From the NCBI GenBank assembly GCA_965661355.1, contig CBFIDI010000025.1, forward strand, positions 1-19,359: a DNA stretch of 19,359 bases, read 5' to 3'. Source of the stretch: CAMCFD01 sp965661355. GTDB taxonomy: Bacteria > Pseudomonadota > Alphaproteobacteria > Rickettsiales > UBA1997. Shown here one piece after another: positions 7,406 to 16,166 of this stretch (position 1 is the first letter of the stretch; the number at the start of each line of letters is the position of its first letter). A program made the translations under genes and the position numbers. The notes under the pieces are model-generated. The model was not told the DNA's origin, searched no databases, and saw nothing but the letters and a program-made list of their open reading frames with translations.

Positions 7406-9319
7406 ATGAAAGAAGAAAATATTACTAAAAATATTGTTGTTAAAAATGATAATATTAAAATTTTAAAACAACATTTTTCAAATTGTTTTGACAAAAATGG
7501 CGATTTTGACTTTGAGAAATTAAAAAAAGAATTGGCGCAAAAAGATGTCGATTTTTCAAAAGAAAATTATTCAATGGACTGGCTTGGCAAAAATTATGCA
7601 AGGCTTTTGGCAAGCGATAGCGCAAAAACTTTGTTGCAAGAAGATGAAGAATGGAATGAAAAACCAGAAAATCAGAATTCGCAAAATTTATTGATTTCGG
7701 GTGATAATTTAGAAGTTTTAAAACATTTGGCGAGCGCGTATCGTGAAAAAATTAAGATGATTTATATCGATCCGCCTTATAACACAGGAAGCGACGGCTT
7801 TGTTTATCAAGATGACCGAAAATTTAGCGCCAAAGAATTAAGCGAGCTTTCAGGAATTGACGAAAAAGAAGCAAAAAGAGTTTTAACTTTCGTTGATTCA
7901 AAAAGCAATTCACACAGTGCTTGGTTGACTTTTATGTATCCTCGACTTTATATTGCAAGACAATTATTGCGCGATGATGGCGTGATTTTTGTTAGCATTG
8001 ATGATAACGAGGTGGCGCAGTTACGGATTTTGATGGATGAGATTTTTGGTGAGGGGGAGTTTGTAAAGGATATAATTGTTAACACCTCTGAAGGCGGTGG
8101 GCAGGCGAAATTTGTTATAAATGGTCATGATAATCTATTAATATACGCAAAAAATTTAAGTAAATTCGATAATTTAAAAAAACCTAAAGATATCAGGGGT
8201 AAAATAATTGAAGTTGATGGAGAAAGTTACTGGATTCAGGAAGATGCGATAAGAAAGGAATTTGGAAAATATGGAAATCTTCATTATGAGGAAATATTAG
8301 AATTTAAAGATAAGAAATTTAAAGACAAAATTGACGATGGATTAAAAAATAATGAATATATTTTAGTAAAAAAAGAATATGGGAAAAATATTATAGGAAA
8401 ATTAAGAAAGTTATCGGATGACTTTTCAAAATTTCATAGCATTTTAAAAATAGATAGAATAGCAAAGCATCTCACATCTAATGGAATAAGAGAAATTGAA
8501 GATATTTTTAGTGTCTCAAAGGGAAATTCTCCATTTGAAAATCCAAAGCCCGTTGATTTGTTAAAGAAAGTAGTACTATCTTCTACTTTTGCAAAGAAAA
8601 ACAACGGCCTTATCCTAGACTTTTTCGCTGGCTCTGGCACAACTGGCGATGCCGTGATGCAACTTAACGCACAAGATGGCGGCAATCGAAAATTTATTTT
8701 AGCGCAACTTCCTGAACCAATTGACGCCAAAAAAAGCAAAACCGCTTATGATTTTGTCAAAAATGAATTAAAAACCGAAAATCCAACAATTTTTGACATC
8801 ACCAAAGAAAGAATTGTGCGATCGGCCAAAAAAATTAAAGAAAATCAAGAAAAAGACAAAAATTTGTTTGAAAATGGCGAAAGAAATCTCGATTTTGGCT
8901 TTAAAATTTTTAAAACCACGCCAATTTGGCAAAATTATGAAATTAAAGCCAAAGAATTTAAAGAAAATCTTAATCTTTTTGACGAAAATCAATTAAGCGA
9001 TGAAGATTTAAGAGCTCTTCTTACAACTTGGAAAACTTATGACGGAATTGCTTTGACGCAAAATTTAGATGAAATTGACTTAAATGGTTATAAATCTCAT
9101 TATTTTGGCGATAGAATTTATTTAATTTATAAAAATTTTGCCACCAAGCACTTAAAAGCACTAATTGAAAAAATTGATGAAGATAAAAATTTTAATCCAA
9201 AATCAATTATTATTTTTGGCTATAATTTTGAAAGCAAATTATTAAGGGAATTATCTGAAAATTTAGCAAATTATAACAGTAAAAAGGGTTTAGAAATCGA
9301 CTTCATCACAAGATATTAA
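7406..9319 (+). CDS. mod: Type III restriction-modification system, methyltransferase subunit Mod
   Basis: Mod recognises a short asymmetric site and methylates adenine N6; it also supplies site specificity to Res. The 637 residues match EcoP15I-type Mod proteins. Motif order is that of beta-class enzymes: the catalytic D-P-P-Y-N-T-G at 122-128 first, then W-L-T-F-M-Y-P-R-L and D-D-G-V-I-F-V-S-I-D-D-N-E, then the AdoMet-binding D-F-F-A-G-S-G-T-T-G-D at 405-415. The target-recognition region lies between, about residues 220-385. Its base use looks different from the flanks (more GGG, AGG and GTA-type codons), as expected where recognition domains are exchanged. No simple-sequence tract that could switch the gene on and off was seen. 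It begins 61 bases after ccmB and ends 6 bases before res. Confidence 0.94.
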   Translation: MKEENITKNIVVKNDNIKILKQHFSNCFDKNGDFDFEKLKKELAQKDVDFSKENYSMDWLGKNYARLLASDSAKTLLQEDEEWNEKPENQNSQNLLISGDNLEVLKHLASAYREKIKMIYIDPPYNTGSDGFVYQDDRKFSAKELSELSGIDEKEAKRVLTFVDSKSNSHSAWLTFMYPRLYIARQLLRDDGVIFVSIDDNEVAQLRILMDEIFGEGEFVKDIIVNTSEGGGQAKFVINGHDNLLIYAKNLSKFDNLKKPKDIRGKIIEVDGESYWIQEDAIRKEFGKYGNLHYEEILEFKDKKFKDKIDDGLKNNEYILVKKEYGKNIIGKLRKLSDDFSKFHSILKIDRIAKHLTSNGIREIEDIFSVSKGNSPFENPKPVDLLKKVVLSSTFAKKNNGLILDFFAGSGTTGDAVMQLNAQDGGNRKFILAQLPEPIDAKKSKTAYDFVKNELKTENPTIFDITKERIVRSAKKIKENQEKDKNLFENGERNLDFGFKIFKTTPIWQNYEIKAKEFKENLNLFDENQLSDEDLRALLTTWKTYDGIALTQNLDEIDLNGYKSHYFGDRIYLIYKNFATKHLKALIEKIDEDKNFNPKSIIIFGYNFESKLLRELSENLANYNSKKGLEIDFITRY

Positions 9320-9325
9320 AAAATT

Positions 9326-12262
9326 ATGACAGGCTTTAATTTTGAAAAAAACTTAGATCACCAATCAAAAGCAGTAAAATCGGTTATTGGCGTTTTTGAT
9401 GGCATAGAAATTCTTCAACCCCAAGAGATTCAAAAACAAATTGTTAACCCTTTGATTGACAAAACGAGAATTTTTGGAAAATATTATAATAATATAAAAA
9501 CATTACAAAATGATAATAATGTTGAAAGAAATTTAAAATCTTCAAGCAATATCATTGATATAATGATGGAAACCGGAACTGGCAAAACTTATACTTACGC
9601 CAAAACCATTTTTGAGTTAAATAAAAATTATGGTATTTTTAAATTTGTTGTCGTTGTTCCAACTTTGCCAATTAAAGCAGGAACTATAAATTTTTTAAAA
9701 TCAGACAATTCAATTGGTCATTTTAAAGAGCAATATAATAAAATTATTAATTTGCATATTGTTGAAAGTCAAAGATCGAATAAAAGCAAAAAGTCTTTCT
9801 TGCCAACGGCGATAAATAATTTTGTTAATGCTGGAAATTTTGATAAAAATCAAATTCAAGTGATGATTATCAATTCTGGAATGCTTAATTCCGAAACGAT
9901 GGAAAAAGTATTTGATCGTCATATTTTTGATAATTATTCAATCGCTTTTGAAGCAATTGCCGCTATTAAACCTTTTGTGATAATTGACGAGCCGCATAAA
10001 TTTGACAAGAAGAATAAATCTTGGGAAAATATCCAAAAAATGAAACCGCAATTTATTTTGCGTTATGGCGCGACTTTTACCGAAAATGAAAATTTAGTTT
10101 ATAAACTTAGCGCGGTCGATTCTTTCAATAAAAATCTAGTCAAAGGAATTATAGCCCATATTAGCGAATTTGAAGCGGGAAAAAATGCGCTTTTAAAATT
10201 TGTAAACAGCACAGGAAAAGAAGCGAATTTTGAACTTAGTCAAGAAAAATCTGAAAAAAATGACAAAAAGAAAAGCTATAAAATTACCGTAAATGAAAAT
10301 TTTGGCAGAATTCATCAAGAAATGGCCGATTTAAAGATTTTAAAGATGAAAAAGACCGAGATTGATCTTTCAAATGGCTTAACTTTGAAAAAGGGCGATA
10401 AAATAAATCCGTATAGTTACAGCGAAACTTTGCAAGAATCGATGATTGCAAAAGCTATAAAAAAACATTTTGAATTAGAAAAAGAGTTTTTAAAAAGAGA
10501 TATAAAAATAAAGCCTTTAACTTTGTTTTTTATTGATAATATTGAAGAATATCGCGGTGAAAATGGAAATATTAAAAAACTTGCCGAAAAATATATAAAA
10601 GCAGAGTGTGAAAAATTATTAAAAGATGAAAAAGATGGCTTTTATAAAAAATTTTTGCAAACAACCTTAAAAGATATTTCATTAACTCATGGTGGATATT
10701 TTGCAAAAGATAAATCTGGAAAAAAAGAAAATTTTGATGATGAATCGATCGCAAAAGAGGTTGAAGAGATTTTGCATGACAAAGAAAAAATTTTATCGCT
10801 TGATAACCCAAGAAGATTTATTTTTTCAAAATGGACCTTGCGCGAAGGTTGGGATAATCCGAATGTTTTTCAAATTTGCAAATTAAGAAGCAGCGGAAGC
10901 GACATTTCAAAATTGCAAGAAGTTGGTCGCGGTTTGCGACTTCCTGTTAATGAATATGGAAATCGAGTTAAAGATGAACAATTTTATCTCAATTATTTTG
11001 TCGACTTTACCGAAAATGATTTTGTTGAAAAGTTAAAAAATGAAATAAATAATAAGTCTGGAGCAATTTCAATTGAAGATAATCAGACAAGATTAGATGA
11101 AAAAATGATTAAGTTAATTGTTGAAAAATATAATATTGAGGAAGAAAAATTATTAGAAAAACTTGACGAAAATGAGATTATAAAAAGAAATAATGATTTT
11201 AAAGATGGCGGATTTGATTATATCAAAAAACATTATCCAATGATTTTTGAAGGCATTGATGAAAATAAAATAAGTGATAGTAAAAAAGAAAAGAAAAAAA
11301 TTCGAATAAGGCAAGAAAAATATAGTGATTTAAAAGATTTATGGGAAAAAATTAATCAAAAAGTTATTTTAGAGTATAAAATAAAAAATGAAGAAGAATT
11401 TAAGGTAATTTTTAAAGAATTTTTATCAAATTATGTTAAAATATTAAAAGAGGGTGGGCTTAAAAATAAAGAATTTAAGCTTGAGGCGGATAAAAATGAA
11501 GTTTTTTTCAAGGAAACCGTTATAAATGATAGCGAAATTTCAAAAATTTCTACAATTGATTACGATAATTTTCTTACAGAATTGGCTGTTGCCTTAAATT
11601 TAAATATTAAAACAATTCATCAAGCTTTTGTCGAGGCTAAAATTTCTATAAATCAATATTTAAATAGTTCGACAATAAGAATTTTAAAAGAAAAATTTAA
11701 TAACTATTTGCTGTTTAATGCTATTGATAGATTTGGTATTGAATATCAAAAAATAACCAACTCAATTCACCCAACAAAGTTAACTAATAAAAAAGGCGAA
11801 ATCAAAAAAGAAATTGATTCTTCGCAAATTGGCGTTTTGCCGTCTAAAGAAATAGTTGCCAATAATTATTTTTTCGAAGAATTATTTTTTGACAGCGAGC
11901 TTGAAAAAGAAAATATTATTAAAAATATTGAAGAAGTTATTGTTTTTAGTAAAATTCCTAAAAATTCAATAAAAATTCCAGTTGCGGGGGCGCAAAGTTA
12001 TTCTCCTGATTTTGCATATGTTTTAAATTGTAAAGATGGAGCAAGTAAATTACATTTTATTGTTGAAACTAAGAATTCAGATCAAGAAAGTTTAAGAGAA
12101 AGCGAAAAAAGAAAAATTTTGTATGCCGAAGAATTTTTTGGTAACGCAATAAAAATAAGGTTCGAATCTCAATTTAAGGGCGTAGATATTGCTGATTTAA
12201 TAAAAGAAATTTTATCTGGGCGTAATTTAATCACTAAATCCAACACCAAAAACCTAACTTAG
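9326..12262 (+). CDS. res: Type III restriction-modification system, restriction subunit Res
   Basis: Res is the ATP-dependent helicase-nuclease partner of Mod and cleaves unmethylated DNA away from two inversely oriented sites. The 978 residues are a full-length Res. Superfamily 2 motifs are present: Walker A in I-M-M-E-T-G-T-G-K-T-Y (G84-T88), motif II D-E-P-H at 221-224, G-A-T-F-T for motif III, S-K-W-T-L-R-E-G-W-D-N-P for motif V, and Q-E-V-G-R-G-L-R-L-P for motif VI. The C-terminal PD-(D/E)XK nuclease is intact, with P894-D895 and E914-T-K916. I found no frameshift or stop. The start lies 6 bases after the mod stop, so the two are one operon. The gene runs towards clpX and ends before a shared terminator. 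Confidence 0.95.
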   Translation: MTGFNFEKNLDHQSKAVKSVIGVFDGIEILQPQEIQKQIVNPLIDKTRIFGKYYNNIKTLQNDNNVERNLKSSSNIIDIMMETGTGKTYTYAKTIFELNKNYGIFKFVVVVPTLPIKAGTINFLKSDNSIGHFKEQYNKIINLHIVESQRSNKSKKSFLPTAINNFVNAGNFDKNQIQVMIINSGMLNSETMEKVFDRHIFDNYSIAFEAIAAIKPFVIIDEPHKFDKKNKSWENIQKMKPQFILRYGATFTENENLVYKLSAVDSFNKNLVKGIIAHISEFEAGKNALLKFVNSTGKEANFELSQEKSEKNDKKKSYKITVNENFGRIHQEMADLKILKMKKTEIDLSNGLTLKKGDKINPYSYSETLQESMIAKAIKKHFELEKEFLKRDIKIKPLTLFFIDNIEEYRGENGNIKKLAEKYIKAECEKLLKDEKDGFYKKFLQTTLKDISLTHGGYFAKDKSGKKENFDDESIAKEVEEILHDKEKILSLDNPRRFIFSKWTLREGWDNPNVFQICKLRSSGSDISKLQEVGRGLRLPVNEYGNRVKDEQFYLNYFVDFTENDFVEKLKNEINNKSGAISIEDNQTRLDEKMIKLIVEKYNIEEEKLLEKLDENEIIKRNNDFKDGGFDYIKKHYPMIFEGIDENKISDSKKEKKKIRIRQEKYSDLKDLWEKINQKVILEYKIKNEEEFKVIFKEFLSNYVKILKEGGLKNKEFKLEADKNEVFFKETVINDSEISKISTIDYDNFLTELAVALNLNIKTIHQAFVEAKISINQYLNSSTIRILKEKFNNYLLFNAIDRFGIEYQKITNSIHPTKLTNKKGEIKKEIDSSQIGVLPSKEIVANNYFFEELFFDSELEKENIIKNIEEVIVFSKIPKNSIKIPVAGAQSYSPDFAYVLNCKDGASKLHFIVETKNSDQESLRESEKRKILYAEEFFGNAIKIRFESQFKGVDIADLIKEILSGRNLITKSNTKNLT

Positions 12263-12285
12263 CCTTGCGACGGATAAGTTTTTGC

Positions 12286-12340
12286 TAATAAATTTATTAA
12301 TCAAATTATTTAGCCCTTAATTAATATTTAAAGATAGGGC
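12286..12340. repeat. Intergenic repeat block gamma, copy 1
   Basis: This 55-base stretch after res closely matches 16587-16638 and less closely 17861-17913. The shared core is TAAATTTATTAAT, then an AAATTATTTA word, a short variable part and AATTAATATTTAAA. In this copy the words AGCCCT (12312-12317) and AGGGCT (12336-12341) can pair into a 6-bp stem; the other copies keep this poorly. There is no T-run after the stem, so it is unlikely to be a terminator. The remaining 12341-12470 is AT-rich with no gene. Confidence 0.5.
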
Positions 12341-12471
12341 TTGGTATAATTATGAATATTTGCGATTGCAAAATGATAAATAAAAAATATTAATTTTGAA
12401 GTGATTTAATCTAAAAAAAGGTCAAGAATTGAAAATATAATTCAAAATTATTTTTGACTCAATATTTTAAT

Positions 12472-12509
12472 AAAAAGGCACTAAAAAAACAAAATTTAAG
12501 TGCCTTTTT
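12472..12509. terminator. Bidirectional Rho-independent terminator between res and clpX
   Basis: AAAAAGGCACT (12472-12482) pairs perfectly with AGTGCCTTTTT (12499-12509), an 11-bp stem with a 16-base loop. The stem ends are A/T runs, so each strand's transcript ends in U residues. It lies between the convergent ends of res and clpX and can serve both. Confidence 0.8.
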
Positions 12510-12524
12510 ATTAATATTTGCGAT

Positions 12525-13832
12525 TTAAGAAGCTTTTTTCTTTTCTTTAATAACTTCAATTGAAGCTTCTTCTTTTTTCTTTTCTTCTTCTTTTGTTAAA
12601 AAATTAATTTTTGGCTTTTTATCTTGCGTTACCGATTCTTTAGAAATCGTTACCGATTTAACATTTTTTTGAGAAGGAATTTCGTACATTGTGTCAAGAA
12701 GTATTGATTCAACAATTGCTCTAAGGCCACGAGCACCAGTTTTTCTTGATATTGCTTTTTTGGCAATTTCTTTAATTGCATCCTTGTCAAATTTTAACTC
12801 TACTTTATCAAGATCAAAAAGCTTGCTATATTGCTTAACAATTGAGTTCTTTGGCTCGGTTAAAATTTTGACTAAATCTTCCTCGGTTAAGCCTTCAAGA
12901 GGCGCAATTATCGGAATTCTTCCTACAAGTTCGGGTATTAGGCCAAATTTGATAATATCATCAGGTTGGGCGCCTTTAAATATATCTTTTTTGGTTTCGT
13001 CCCCTTGTTCACGCACATCGGCGCCAAAACCTATAGAAGAACCTTTGCCGCGATTTGCGATAATTTTTTCAAGGCCAGAAAATGCACCAGCACAAATAAA
13101 CAAGATATTCTTTGTGTCAATTTGAACATATTCTTGTTGCGCGCCTTTTTTGCCAGGTTGCGTCGGAACAGAAGCCACGGTGCCCTCAATAATTTTTAAT
13201 AAACCTTGCTGAACTCCTTCGCCAGAAATATCACGGGTTCTGGTGCCGTCATCTGATTTTTTAGAAATTTTGTCAATTTCGTCAATATAAATAATTCCGC
13301 GCTGAGTTTTATCAATGTCGTAATCTGAATTTTGTAAAAGCCTAGCAATAATATTTTCAACATCGTCACCAACATAGCCAGCTTCGGTTAAAGAAGTTGC
13401 GTCTGCCATTGTGAAAGGCACATCTAAAATTCTTGCTAAAGTTTGCGCAAGCAATGTTTTGCCACAACCAGTCGGGCCAACTAAAAGAATATTTGACTTG
13501 TTGATTTCAACATCATCAGCTTTTAAACTTTCAGAAAGATCAATTCTTTTATAATGGTTGTAAACAGCAACTGACAACACTCTTTTGGCATAATCTTGCC
13601 CAATGACAAAATCGTCTAATATTTTTAATATTTCTGACGGGGTTGGCTTTTTACCTTCAGAGCCGTCAAATAAAGATTTGCTATTTTCTTCGCGTAAAAT
13701 ATCAGTACATAAACCAATACATTCGTTACAAATAAAAACAGTCGGCCCAGCGATCAGTTTTTTTACTTCATTTTGATTTTTACCACAAAACGAGCAGTTT
13801 AATTCTTTGTTTTTCTCGTTATCTTTTACCAT
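12525..13832 (-). CDS. clpX: ATP-dependent Clp protease ATP-binding subunit ClpX
   Basis: ClpX is the hexameric AAA+ unfoldase that feeds substrates into ClpP. The 435-residue product carries the N-terminal zinc-binding domain with C13, C16, C35 and C38. Walker A is G-P-T-G-C-G-K-T at 119-126, the pore loop G-Y-V-G at 152-155, and Walker B I-I-Y-I-D-E-I-D-K-I at 180-189. The ClpP-docking I-G-F tripeptide is in G-S-S-I-G-F-G-A. The sensor 2 segment R-K-T-G-A-R-G-L-R-A-I lies near the C-terminus. The tail after about residue 400 is rich in Lys and Glu and probably unstructured. It lies 84 bases downstream of clpP on the same strand with no terminator between, so the two are co-transcribed. No lon gene follows, unlike in many alphaproteobacteria. 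Confidence 0.97.
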   Translation of the reverse strand: MVKDNEKNKELNCSFCGKNQNEVKKLIAGPTVFICNECIGLCTDILREENSKSLFDGSEGKKPTPSEILKILDDFVIGQDYAKRVLSVAVYNHYKRIDLSESLKADDVEINKSNILLVGPTGCGKTLLAQTLARILDVPFTMADATSLTEAGYVGDDVENIIARLLQNSDYDIDKTQRGIIYIDEIDKISKKSDDGTRTRDISGEGVQQGLLKIIEGTVASVPTQPGKKGAQQEYVQIDTKNILFICAGAFSGLEKIIANRGKGSSIGFGADVREQGDETKKDIFKGAQPDDIIKFGLIPELVGRIPIIAPLEGLTEEDLVKILTEPKNSIVKQYSKLFDLDKVELKFDKDAIKEIAKKAISRKTGARGLRAIVESILLDTMYEIPSQKNVKSVTISKESVTQDKKPKINFLTKEEEKKKEEASIEVIKEKKKAS

Positions 13833-13916
13833 AATTTAGATATCTTTTATGTTGTTGCTAGATCTTGTTTAGCCTTTATTTAGCGGTTAAAGAATTGTTA
13901 AAATATAATCTTAATT

Positions 13917-14543
13917 CTATTTTAATTCTATTTTGTCGCGACTTTCAATAACTTTGTCCACAAGTCCAAATTCTTGAGCCTTATCAGCAGTCATAAAATT
14001 GTCGCGATCCATTGACTTTTCTATAACAGAAAGTTTTTGACCAGTATGTTTTACATAAATCTCATTTAGCCTTTTTCTAAGTGAAATAATTTCTTGAGCA
14101 TGAATTTCAATGTCAGAAGCTTGCCCTTGATATCCGCCACTTGGTTGATGTATCATTATTCTTGAATTTGGCAAGGAATATCTTTTTCCTTTTGCCCCTG
14201 CGGTTAACAATAAAGAGCCCATAGACGCGGCTTGACCAATACATAGCGTGGCAACATCAGGTTTAATATATTGCATTGTGTCATACATCGCAAGGCCCGA
14301 AGTAACGACTCCGCCTGGTGAGTTTATATAAAAATAAATATCTTTATTTGGATCTTCCGATTCTAAAAATAAAAGCTGGGCAACGATTAATGAAGAAATA
14401 TTATCGTCAACTTGGCCACAAAGAAAAATAATTCTTTCTTTTAAAAGCCTTGAATAAATATCGAACGATCTTTCGCCTTTGGCGGTTTGCTCTATTACCA
14501 TTGGAACTAAATGGTTGGCTCTTTCGATTATATGATTTGACAT
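13917..14543 (-). CDS. clpP: ATP-dependent Clp protease proteolytic subunit ClpP
   Basis: ClpP forms the double-ring serine protease chamber that works with ClpX, and with ClpA where present. The 208-residue length is typical. The catalytic triad is complete: S107 in G-Q-A-A-S-M-G-S, H132 in I-M-I-H-Q-P and D179 in S-M-D-R-D-N-F-M. The N-terminus M-S-N-H-I-I-E-R-A-N-H-L-V-P-M-V-I-E-Q-T includes a short part normally removed by self-processing. A close-to-consensus sigma-70 promoter lies about 40 bases upstream. The gene is divergent from grpE across a 523-base spacer. Confidence 0.97.
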   Translation of the reverse strand: MSNHIIERANHLVPMVIEQTAKGERSFDIYSRLLKERIIFLCGQVDDNISSLIVAQLLFLESEDPNKDIYFYINSPGGVVTSGLAMYDTMQYIKPDVATLCIGQAASMGSLLLTAGAKGKRYSLPNSRIMIHQPSGGYQGQASDIEIHAQEIISLRKRLNEIYVKHTGQKLSVIEKSMDRDNFMTADKAQEFGLVDKVIESRDKIELK

Positions 14544-14583
14544 TTCTATTTTTTATTGATTAAAAACTTAATTTCAGGCCTAA

Positions 14584-14612
14584 ATTATAAAACATTTAAC
14601 ATAAATAAGCAA
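14584..14612 (-). promoter_or_regulatory. Sigma-70 promoter of clpP-clpX
   Basis: Read on the minus strand, a -35 box TTGCTT (14607-14612) is followed by a 17-base spacer and a perfect -10 box TATAAT (14584-14589). Transcription would begin near 14577, leaving a leader of about 30-35 bases before the clpP ATG. I saw no heat-shock (sigma-32) pattern here. Confidence 0.6.
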
Positions 14613-14895
14613 CTCTTGAAAAAAAAATGTAAGTTATTATATTAATTATATTAAAGTTAAATACATGCTTATATAATATTAATTTTTAACCTTAAACATC
14701 AATTGATCCATTGTAATTTAGTATTGAAATTTGGCCGCTAAAATTCACCAGAAAAATTACCGCGGTGCTTTCTTGTGACTTAATTTTGTTAAATTAATTA
14801 TTATATAACCAGTATTTAAAGGAGATATTTAAAATAAAAGGCTCGAAATTAATAATAATTGATTATATAATATCAAACTTAATCTTTAAGTACTA

Positions 14896-15041
14896 AATTA
14901 AGGTATAAATAATTTTGTTAATAAACTTATTATCAAAAACAAAATATAGGTAACAGATATGTTGAGTTTTTTTATGATTATTTTAGCGATAGTAATAACG
15001 AATAAATTAACGCTTAAAGATAAAATTTGGTACAACATAGC
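14896..15041. repeat. Intergenic repeat block beta, copy 1
   Basis: About 146 bases align end to end, with few gaps, to 17607-17755 after rplT. Shared words appear in the same order: AACTTATTAT, TTGAGTTTT, GAATAAATT, TAAAGAT and TTTGGTA. By eye the identity is roughly 60-65 percent, higher near the ends. The repeat is not clearly coding: a short frame open in this copy has stops in the other. Confidence 0.45.
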
Positions 15042-15066
15042 TAAAAACCAACAAAATTAAACAAAA

Positions 15067-15726
15067 ATGACAAACTGGCAAGAAAAAATGGGTAAAAAAC
15101 CTCAAAACAAAGAAAATTCTCACGACGATATTGATGCCCAGAATAAATCAGAATTTCCTAAAAATAAAACAGAAAATGACCAAGAAGGCGTCCAAAATCA
15201 AGAAAATAACCAAAGTTTAGATCAAAATGAACAGAATTTAAGCGAAACCGATATTTTAGAGCAAAAATTAATAAAAGAGCAAGAAAAATCAGCTATGCTC
15301 AACGATAAACTGCTTCGAACTTTGGCTGAAATTGAAAATGTCCGTCGTCGCGCAAAAGAAGATGTTGAAAAAACCAGTAATTACGCAATTTCTGGTTTTG
15401 TCTCTGACTTAGTTGTGGTGGCTGAAAATTTCTTTATGGCGTGCGAAAATATGCCTAAAAAAGAAATGGATTCAAGTGCCGAAGTCAAAAATTTTGTTAT
15501 TGGCGTTGACATGACCAAGAAAGAATTAATGAAAATATTAGAAAAAAATAAAGTTATGCGCGTTTTTCCGCTTGGAGAAAATTTTGACCATAATCTTCAC
15601 GAAGCAATCTCGCAAGTTGACAGCGAAGAACAAGAAGGAAAAGTGGTTCAGGTTATTCAGGCTGGTTATAAAATTGGCAACAGGCTAATTCGCCCCGCTC
15701 TAGTTGGTGTTTCAAAAGGTAAATAA
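15067..15726 (+). CDS. grpE: Nucleotide exchange factor GrpE (DnaK co-chaperone)
   Basis: GrpE is a dimer that drives ADP release from DnaK and so resets the DnaK-DnaJ cycle. The 219-residue product has a disordered, Asn/Gln/Glu-rich N-terminus (about 1-75) and then the long coiled-coil helix with the family segment L-L-R-T-L-A-E-I-E-N-V-R-R-R-A. The C-terminal beta domain carries the GrpE signature, N-H-N-L-H-E-A-I-S to Q-A-G-Y-K-I-G-N-R-L-I-R-P-A-L-V-G-V-S-K-G. Length is slightly above the usual 190-200, owing to the N-terminal tail. hrcA, the common upstream partner in alphaproteobacteria, is absent. No CIRCE element or sigma-32 promoter was seen, so heat-shock control is not evident from this window. 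Confidence 0.95.
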   Translation: MTNWQEKMGKKPQNKENSHDDIDAQNKSEFPKNKTENDQEGVQNQENNQSLDQNEQNLSETDILEQKLIKEQEKSAMLNDKLLRTLAEIENVRRRAKEDVEKTSNYAISGFVSDLVVVAENFFMACENMPKKEMDSSAEVKNFVIGVDMTKKELMKILEKNKVMRVFPLGENFDHNLHEAISQVDSEEQEGKVVQVIQAGYKIGNRLIRPALVGVSKGK

Positions 15727-16019
15727 GCAATAATAAAACAAAAAACAAATTGCGCCATCAAGTCAAATAATTTGTTTGAATTTATGTGTCACTAGAAATA
15801 AGAACCGCAACTTGTTGAAATTTTTATAGTTTTTTTTATGGCGTTATAATATTTTTAGTTTTTTAAAAAAATAAGGTTATGCAAATATTTTATCTTTAGC
15901 AAAATAATCATTTCTGGATAATATTTTGATTTTTTCATATATCTATTAAAGGCAAAAGTGATATAATAAGGCAAATACTTCTTTACAAATATTAAATGAT
16001 ATAAAGCAAAGAAAAATAG
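15727..16019. other. Spacer between grpE and the tRNA gene, no gene seen
   Basis: AT-rich sequence with no convincing reading frame on either strand and no strong terminator after grpE. I found no clear alpha, beta or gamma repeat block in it. Its right end leads into the tRNA promoter. Confidence 0.4.
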
Positions 16020-16047
16020 TTGCAAAACTAAAAAAAAACAATATAAT
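16020..16047 (+). promoter_or_regulatory. Promoter of the tRNA-Ile2 gene
   Basis: A -35 box TTGCAA (16020-16025), a 16-base spacer and a perfect -10 box TATAAT (16042-16047) lie upstream of the tRNA. Transcription would start near 16054, giving a 5' leader of about 37 bases for RNase P to remove. Confidence 0.5.
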
Positions 16048-16090
16048 TAACAACGAAATGTTGCCTTACTTATGGTCTTTATTTTTATGC

Positions 16091-16166
16091 GGGATTGTAG
16101 CTCAGTGGTTAGAGCAGGATGCTCATAACGTCTTGGTCGTAGGTTCAAGTCCTACCAATCCCACCA
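16091..16166 (+). tRNA. ileX: tRNA with CAU anticodon, most likely tRNA-Ile2 (AUA codons)
   Basis: The 76-base sequence folds into a full cloverleaf: acceptor stem GGGATTG with CAATCCC, D arm GCTC/GAGC, anticodon stem GGATG/CGTCT (with two G-U pairs), T arm GTAGG/CCTAC, and an encoded CCA. The anticodon CAT is at 16124-16126. The G1-C72 pair and the anticodon stem lack the three G-C pairs of initiator tRNA. The words T-A-G-C-T-C-A-G-T-G-G-T-T-A-G-A-G-C-A-G and T-T-C-A-A-G-T-C-C match E. coli ileX as I remember it better than elongator tRNA-Met. If so, its wobble C must become lysidine, made by TilS. Elongator Met remains possible. Confidence 0.88.

Larger units (their letters stand above)
14544..15066. 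other. Gene-poor spacer between clpP and grpE
   Basis: The spacer holds the clpP promoter at its left end and repeat block beta (14896-15041) at its right. A weak likeness to the gamma-block flank is visible around 14735-14830. A possible 33-codon frame (14959-15060) ends 6 bases before grpE; see the separate findings. No RNA gene was recognised and no clear promoter for grpE was found. Confidence 0.4.

Noticed and set aside
8434..8996. Frames on both strands within mod (101, 74 and 67 codons)
   Set aside because: Shadows of the mod frame, rich in Lys/Phe from AT-rich DNA, with no independent support.
12691..13199. Long frames on the plus strand opposite clpX
   Set aside because: They are antisense shadows of clpX, whose own frame has every family motif.
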